From Nitrospirales bacterium (GTDB taxonomy: Bacteria > Nitrospirota > Nitrospiria > Nitrospirales > UBA8639): 11,051 nucleotides of DNA. The notes below the pieces were generated by a model, which was not told the origin of the DNA, searched no databases, and worked only from the letters and a program-made list of their open reading frames with translations. The stretch's first letter is position 1; every line of letters begins with the position of its first letter. A program made the translations under genes and the position numbers. Where the stretch lies: assembly GCA_013817135.1 (NCBI GenBank), contig JACDDF010000030.1:1-11051 (forward strand). The letters are read 5' to 3'. Positions 6,645-11,051 of the stretch are shown here, piece by piece.

Positions 6645-8357
6645 ATGACGAACTTCTTGGCGATCCTCGTTCCCCTCTTGCCTCTGGTGTCAGGCCTCAT
6701 CATCGGCCTTTTCGGAAAACAATTGGGAGAAAAGAGTCACAAAGTCGGAGTTCCCGCTCTGGTGATGGCATTTATCGGTTCCCTCTGGCTGCTCTATGCG
6801 GTGAGTTCCGGAGGACCGGTTCGCGTCGGCTTTCAGGCTTCCTCTGCGGGGCCACATGACTGGTTGTCCTTCAGTCTGTATATCGATCGGCTGAGTGCGG
6901 TCATGATGGTGCTCATTACCGGAGTCAGCACCATCATCCATCTCTATTCCATCAATTATCTGCAAGGCGAACGAGGCTATGCCCGGTTTTATGCACTCCT
7001 GGGCCTGATAACGTTTGTCATCCTCTCGTTGGTTTCCAGCGCCAATCTGTTCATACTCTTTGTGTTTTGGCAATTATTAAGTTGGATGCTGTATCTGTTG
7101 CTCGCCTACAACTTTGGGCATCCGCCTGCCGTTCGCTTCGCCTTTAAAACCTTGATCGTGCATCGGGTGGGAGATGTGATGTTTTTGGCCGGTATTCTTC
7201 TGACCTATTATCTTTTTGAAACCCTGGAATTTTCGCAACTTTTTGCCCGCGCCGCGGAGGCCGAGATCCTGCTGCCTCTTTGGCCTGGGGGCCAGCCGGT
7301 CATCAGCGCCGTCACGGCGATTACCCTCTTAATTTTTGTCGGTGCTATGGCCAAATCTGCTCAGTTCCCGTTGCATGTCTGGCTGCCGGATACCATGGAC
7401 ACCCCCACCCCCGTCTCCGCGCTCATGCATGCCGGCATCGTGAATGCCGGGGGATTTTTGCTGAACCGCCTGGCCCCGTTATATGGATTGTCTCCCACCA
7501 CCTTGCACGTGGTGTTCGCAATCGGTGCCCTCACCGTAGTTCTCGGAGCCGGGATGATGCTGATTCAAAATGACATCAAAAAAACCTTGGGATTTTCGAC
7601 CATGGCCCAAATGGGCTACATGGTGATGGAATGCGGATTAGGCGCCTTTGCACTTGCCATCTTCCACCTAATCGCCCATGGCGTGTTTAAAGCGACTTTA
7701 TTTTTGAATGCCGGGCATGTCATCCAAGCATCGCGACACGAACCCAAGCGGCCTGTTGCCGATCGCATGGAAGAAGCCGTGTCCTTTTCCCGCGCCACAT
7801 GGATCACCGGCGTCGGCGTGACCTTGCTTCTGCCATTGATCATCCTGTTAATCGCCCATGGCATATTGGCCATTCCCCTGCAGGATGCACAGGCCGCAGT
7901 CATTTTTTTGTTCTTTGCCTGGGTCACGGCCTCTCAAGCCATGTTTAGTTTATATCGCCTCAACGCCGCGTCATGGAAAGGGTCCGGGGTCATGTTGCTG
8001 ACCTTATTGCTGGTCATTTTCACCTATTTATGGGTCGCGGAGACGTTCACTTACTTTTTGTATCCCGAACCCGGGGTCGCCCATGCGTACTTCCAAGTCG
8101 CGGCTCTTCCCGCCCAATTATTTGACGGGTTGGTATTGGTGATCACCGCAATGATTGTATTGGGCTGGGCTCACCTCTATACCAATATCCGCGGGCAACG
8201 GAGTCTCCTCCCGGAGTGGGTTGCCTCCCTCAGACCCCGATTCTATGTCTTGTTCATGAACCGGCTCTATGTGGATCAGTTTTACAGTTGGGCAGGAAAG
8301 GGCATCACCCGCTTCGCGCAACGTCTTGATCATAGTCTCGGGGGATGGAAGCTGTGA
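6645..8357 (+). CDS. dabB: DabB, NuoL-like membrane subunit of the DAB complex
   Basis: Polytopic inner-membrane protein of the NuoL/Mrp antiporter family (570 residues from ATG 6645; 578 if ATG 6621 is used). In a DAB complex it is thought to supply a cation gradient to DabA. Many hydrophobic helices run through the length. The antiporter core is clear: KSAQFPLHVWLPD with Lys237 (equivalent to NuoL Lys229), TPTPVSALMHAG in the broken helix, then KKTLGFSTMAQMGYM and AIFHLIAHGVFKATLFLNAG. The conserved helix-5 glutamate (NuoL Glu144, usually in FWE) is replaced by Gln143 in FVFWQLLSW. The long lateral helix of complex I NuoL is not evident; the end contains LYVDQFYSWAG. No other complex I genes are near, and dabA follows two genes on, which argues against NuoL of complex I. 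The stop overlaps the next start by one base (TGATG). Confidence 0.93.
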   Translation: MTNFLAILVPLLPLVSGLIIGLFGKQLGEKSHKVGVPALVMAFIGSLWLLYAVSSGGPVRVGFQASSAGPHDWLSFSLYIDRLSAVMMVLITGVSTIIHLYSINYLQGERGYARFYALLGLITFVILSLVSSANLFILFVFWQLLSWMLYLLLAYNFGHPPAVRFAFKTLIVHRVGDVMFLAGILLTYYLFETLEFSQLFARAAEAEILLPLWPGGQPVISAVTAITLLIFVGAMAKSAQFPLHVWLPDTMDTPTPVSALMHAGIVNAGGFLLNRLAPLYGLSPTTLHVVFAIGALTVVLGAGMMLIQNDIKKTLGFSTMAQMGYMVMECGLGAFALAIFHLIAHGVFKATLFLNAGHVIQASRHEPKRPVADRMEEAVSFSRATWITGVGVTLLLPLIILLIAHGILAIPLQDAQAAVIFLFFAWVTASQAMFSLYRLNAASWKGSGVMLLTLLLVIFTYLWVAETFTYFLYPEPGVAHAYFQVAALPAQLFDGLVLVITAMIVLGWAHLYTNIRGQRSLLPEWVASLRPRFYVLFMNRLYVDQFYSWAGKGITRFAQRLDHSLGGWKL

Positions 8358-9682
8358 TGGAATGGTGGTCGGGACAAATCCTTGTTGCGGTGGCCCTGCC
8401 TTTGCTGGGGGCCGCTCTTGGAACGATCCTCTGGTCAAAACCGCAGGTATTCAAAATCCTGGCGCTGGTCGTTTTCGCACTCACGTGGTTGGTCGTGACC
8501 ATCCCTTCCTGGATGGCGGAAGCGCCCTTGAGCATCTCGACCTTCTTGATGCACCTGATTCTGGCTGCAGGATTTTTAACTATTCTCGGTCATCACATCG
8601 ACAAAGAAACGTCGATCTCGTTGAGTTTGACGCTTCTGTTTGCGGGATTAGGGCTAGGCGTTGTGGCGGGTCAGGGCCATGCAGGCTCAATATTTTTATG
8701 CGGGATTTTCGGCTTGTTAATCCTGGCTTTCATGCGGCACAGACCAATGAATCTGGAAACCCCGTGGAAAGCCATCGGCCTGTTAGCGGTTGGCCTTTTT
8801 TCACTCCTGGCTTCCCTCCTGACTTCTGATCACGTCCAGGTCATGACGCTGCTTATTCCCTTGGCCATGATGTGGCCACTCCTGCCCGTTCAGGGGGCAT
8901 TTGTGGCCTCTGTCAGCTGTTTGCCAGGCACGCTTCCTTCGTTTTTAGCCGTGCTCTTGCCGAGTCTCGGATTCCACGGCATCAGCACTCTTCTTCCCTT
9001 CATACCCGAAGGCGTGTTGAATCTTCTTTGGATGGTCGCCATAGTCAGTGCCCTGTACGGATCGTTAATCGCCTTGAGTCAGGATTCGATGGATTCCCTG
9101 TTAGCCTATGCCCATATGGCCCTGGGTTCTATCTTATGGTGGTATGTGTCGGTCACCCACTCGATGGCCCCGGGGGCCGTGGTCTATTTAGGTGGACTGA
9201 GCCTGGTCATCTGCGGCCTGCTCATCGCGAATCAACACATACGAACGCGTTTTGGCCATCTGGATTTGACGATCTCTCACGGATTGGCGCACATCATGCC
9301 CCGGTTTTCCACGCTCTTCGTGCTGTTCATTACCGCCGCCGTGGGCCTTCCGATCTTTACCCTCTTTTCGGCATTCATGGAAATGATGTTGGGCTTCTCT
9401 TTCAGCGGAGCGTGGAGCCTCGTGATCATTCTTCTGACATGGTTGATGGCCTCCTGGTATTTCCCCCGGCTGATGCAACAAGTCTTATTCGGCCCCCAGT
9501 CTCCATCATTCAAGGCCGTCCACGATCTCCATATTGACGAAAGAGTTTCTCTCATTCTTGTATTGGCTCTTCTGGTCATGCTCGGCATGGGTCCATCCCA
9601 TTGGTTCGGGGCTGTCGATTCGGCGGTGTCAACAGGTCACGTATCTTTTGAGATTTCACAGGATGTGATATGGAAACGGTAA
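8357..9682 (+). CDS. NuoM-like (proton-antiporter family) membrane protein, divergent, in dab operon
   Basis: Polytopic membrane protein of 441 residues with about a dozen hydrophobic helices. It is distantly NuoM-like: WMVAIVSALYGSLIALSQD followed by LLAYAHMALG matches the helix-8 region, and HIMPRFSTLFVLF plus AVGLPIFTLFSAF matches the MP...GLPG...GEF region. By eye the key charges are gone: the helix-7 lysine appears as Met172, the following LHTWLPDA block reads VQGAFVASV, the KRLIAYSSVSH block reads DSLLAYAHMAL, and the histidine of the SHG block is lost. It is likely a structural or modified partner of DabB rather than a proton channel. ATG 8357 overlaps the dabB stop as TGATG; ATG 8345 four codons earlier is an alternative. 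It overlaps dabA-2 by 13 bases. Role is inferred from the operon. Confidence 0.75.
   Translation: MEWWSGQILVAVALPLLGAALGTILWSKPQVFKILALVVFALTWLVVTIPSWMAEAPLSISTFLMHLILAAGFLTILGHHIDKETSISLSLTLLFAGLGLGVVAGQGHAGSIFLCGIFGLLILAFMRHRPMNLETPWKAIGLLAVGLFSLLASLLTSDHVQVMTLLIPLAMMWPLLPVQGAFVASVSCLPGTLPSFLAVLLPSLGFHGISTLLPFIPEGVLNLLWMVAIVSALYGSLIALSQDSMDSLLAYAHMALGSILWWYVSVTHSMAPGAVVYLGGLSLVICGLLIANQHIRTRFGHLDLTISHGLAHIMPRFSTLFVLFITAAVGLPIFTLFSAFMEMMLGFSFSGAWSLVIILLTWLMASWYFPRLMQQVLFGPQSPSFKAVHDLHIDERVSLILVLALLVMLGMGPSHWFGAVDSAVSTGHVSFEISQDVIWKR
9660..9663 (+). promoter_or_regulatory. Ribosome binding site of dabA-2
   Basis: AGGA six bases before ATG 9670, inside the end of the preceding gene. It supports the overlapping start for the second dabA. 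Confidence 0.5.
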
Positions 9683-11051
9683 CGGCCCGCCCGTATAGCG
9701 AAGCTCAGCGGATGGAAATGCGCTCGCTGGTCAATCTCGCCGGCGAGGTGATTGCTTATTATTGGCCCATGCGGACCTTTATTCACCACAATCTTCTCCA
9801 TGGGTTGGAATATCTGGAATTTGAGGAAGCCGTTCAGCAGGGCCAGCGGTTCCTGGGTGGCCGTCCCTACCTTCCCAACGAGGTCTTTCGTGACTATTTC
9901 CGAACCGGTCGAATTCGTATCGAGGAGGTGGATGCCGCCCTGCAGCCGTTCACTCAGGACAAAACGGTCTTGGTGGGAAATACGCGTATTACTCATCTTG
10001 AGGTGCTCCGAGCCCATCTGCTACAGGGCCTCACTGCTCCCAACCACATGCATCAGCCGGAGGCAGGGGATCCCTCTTCAGAGGATGCCGCCCTGGCTAC
10101 TCTCACGGACCGCTTGAGAACGATACTCCCTTCCTCCGATCATCAGGCACAAGTGCAGACGGCTGCCGAAGCCGATATTCAGGCCCTCGGCCATGACATG
10201 ACCGTCAGCGCCTGGTGTGATCGTGTGTTGGGAACCCGGATCGTGGAGCAGATCAATGAGGAACTCATTAAATGGTGCGGGGCATTTGTTGATGAAGATC
10301 ATGCCGCATGGACCATGCCCGCTCGCGACCTCTCTCTTTACACTGTCTGGAAACAACTTGCCCAACACGATTTCAGTAGCGCTTTTCTAGGCATTCCAGA
10401 CTGGAAACACAAGATCCAGGCTTTGCCGGAGCGGCCGGAGGACAGCCTCTTGATGTACCTGGAAATCCTTGGCATCCCAAAAGCCCAATGGGAAGACTAT
10501 CTCTCGCTTCATCTGGGCACCATGCCGGGATGGACCGGGTTTATCAAATGGCGTGCGGAAGAGACAGGCTATGAGTGGCAGGAAAGGTATCCCGTAAGCC
10601 TGGTGAAATATCTCGCTATCCGGCTGTTTTATGAGGGAGAGTTAGTCAGGGAGGCCTGCCGGGTAGAGTTGAATATCAATGGAGACTATCCGGCTCTGGT
10701 AGCCTTCATGCGCGACCAGCCACACGTATACAGTCTTCGACAGGCTCGTGTCTCCGGGAGTCTCACTCCGGAGTATAAGCGGCAAGTCGATCGTCTTCGG
10801 TACGGAAGTCTACGAGACCGGCATGCCGCATGGCAGATGCTCGCGGACCGCTACCACACCCATCTCCACGTTGAAGATCAACACATAAAATGTCAATCGC
10901 ATGCCTGGCGTCTCCTGAGGTTAGCTGACATGCTTCAGATACCTCCGCAGGCCATGATTGACGGCGCCTCAGGGGAATTACACGTGCTCATACGCTGGCT
11001 AGACGATTTTCCGGAAACCCGGCATGGCCCGATTTGGTTACAAGCCTTTGA
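9670..11051 (+). CDS. dabA: DabA-2, inorganic carbon transporter subunit (UPF0753/DUF2309), 3' truncated by window
   Basis: Second DabA, with 460 N-terminal residues in the window and no stop before the end. The N-terminal family signature is seen at residues 32-47 (WPMRTFIHHNLLHGLE), followed by FEEAV and RPYLPNEVFRDYFRTGRI. Later come LGTMPGWTGFIKWRAEE and YPVSLVKYLAIRL, both typical of the long DabA type, then RWLDDFPETRHGPIWLQAF at the window edge, which is homologous to the first residues of DabA-1 at base 3. The zinc-site residues would lie just beyond the window, so activity cannot be judged here. The start overlaps the NuoM-like gene by 13 bases, indicating translational coupling in a three-gene operon. 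As in DabA-1, it should act on the cytoplasmic side of the membrane bound to DabB. Family call is secure. Confidence 0.95.
   Translation, partial: METVTARPYSEAQRMEMRSLVNLAGEVIAYYWPMRTFIHHNLLHGLEYLEFEEAVQQGQRFLGGRPYLPNEVFRDYFRTGRIRIEEVDAALQPFTQDKTVLVGNTRITHLEVLRAHLLQGLTAPNHMHQPEAGDPSSEDAALATLTDRLRTILPSSDHQAQVQTAAEADIQALGHDMTVSAWCDRVLGTRIVEQINEELIKWCGAFVDEDHAAWTMPARDLSLYTVWKQLAQHDFSSAFLGIPDWKHKIQALPERPEDSLLMYLEILGIPKAQWEDYLSLHLGTMPGWTGFIKWRAEETGYEWQERYPVSLVKYLAIRLFYEGELVREACRVELNINGDYPALVAFMRDQPHVYSLRQARVSGSLTPEYKRQVDRLRYGSLRDRHAAWQMLADRYHTHLHVEDQHIKCQSHAWRLLRLADMLQIPPQAMIDGASGELHVLIRWLDDFPETRHGPIWLQAF

Noticed and set aside
7669..7862. 14-bp direct repeat TAATCGCCCATGGC at 7669 and 7849 in dabB
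   Set aside because: Both copies encode similar Ile-Ala-His-Gly stretches in membrane helices; chance repetition is more likely than a functional repeat.
8269..8829. 186-codon + strand frame spanning the dabB / NuoM-like junction
   Set aside because: It overlaps two real genes in another frame and shows no recognisable domain.
8872..9537. 221-codon + strand frame inside the NuoM-like gene
   Set aside because: The residue mix is rich in Arg, His and Ser without membrane helices, while the other frame gives a coherent polytopic membrane protein in a coupled operon.
6645..9682. Interpretation of the NuoL/NuoM-like pair as part of respiratory complex I
   Set aside because: No nuoK, nuoN or other nuo genes adjoin, and the pair is translationally coupled to dabA.

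Overview
The window comes from a bacterial chromosome, most likely a chemolithoautotroph. It carries parts of two DAB-type inorganic carbon accumulation loci (DabA = UPF0753/DUF2309; DabB = NuoL-like antiporter subunit), all genes on the + strand, with a purine biosynthesis pair between them. The long DabA proteins (about 1080 residues when the two partial copies are combined), the NuoL-like plus NuoM-like plus DabA order and the PII-like gene resemble Nitrospira and related nitrite oxidisers. That taxonomic guess is from memory of gene layout and is only moderately secure.

Layout. (1) 1-1943: the 3' two thirds of a first dabA, with all four expected zinc-site residues. (2) 1991-2326: a small PII-family protein with its own strong RBS. 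(3) 2327-4235: about 1.9 kb of decayed sequence. It contains an unrecognised broken ORF (about 2815-3318) and a clear relic of the 3' half of a NAD(P)-isocitrate dehydrogenase gene (about 3551-4055, two nonsense codons and one frameshift), followed by a 9-bp perfect stem. (4) 4236-4466: a small uncharacterised ORF with a good RBS. (5) 4647-6364: purE-purK, overlapping by ATGA. (6) 6365-6644: an intergenic leader with a plausible promoter. (7) 6645-11051: a translationally coupled operon of a NuoL-like dabB, a strongly divergent NuoM-like membrane protein, and a second dabA that runs off the window.

How it fits together. DabA (cytoplasmic carbonic-anhydrase-like) and the NuoL-like DabB are expected to form an energy-coupled complex that converts CO2 to bicarbonate and traps it inside the cell. 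The NuoM-like protein is probably an extra membrane subunit, but it appears to lack the charged residues that carry protons in true NuoM. PII-like proteins usually sense nucleotides and gate transporters, so the one behind dabA-1 may regulate it. PurK consumes bicarbonate, and isocitrate dehydrogenase can fix CO2 in the reductive TCA cycle, so several neighbours share C1 chemistry. This may be chance. No tRNA, rRNA, CRISPR array or insertion sequence was seen.
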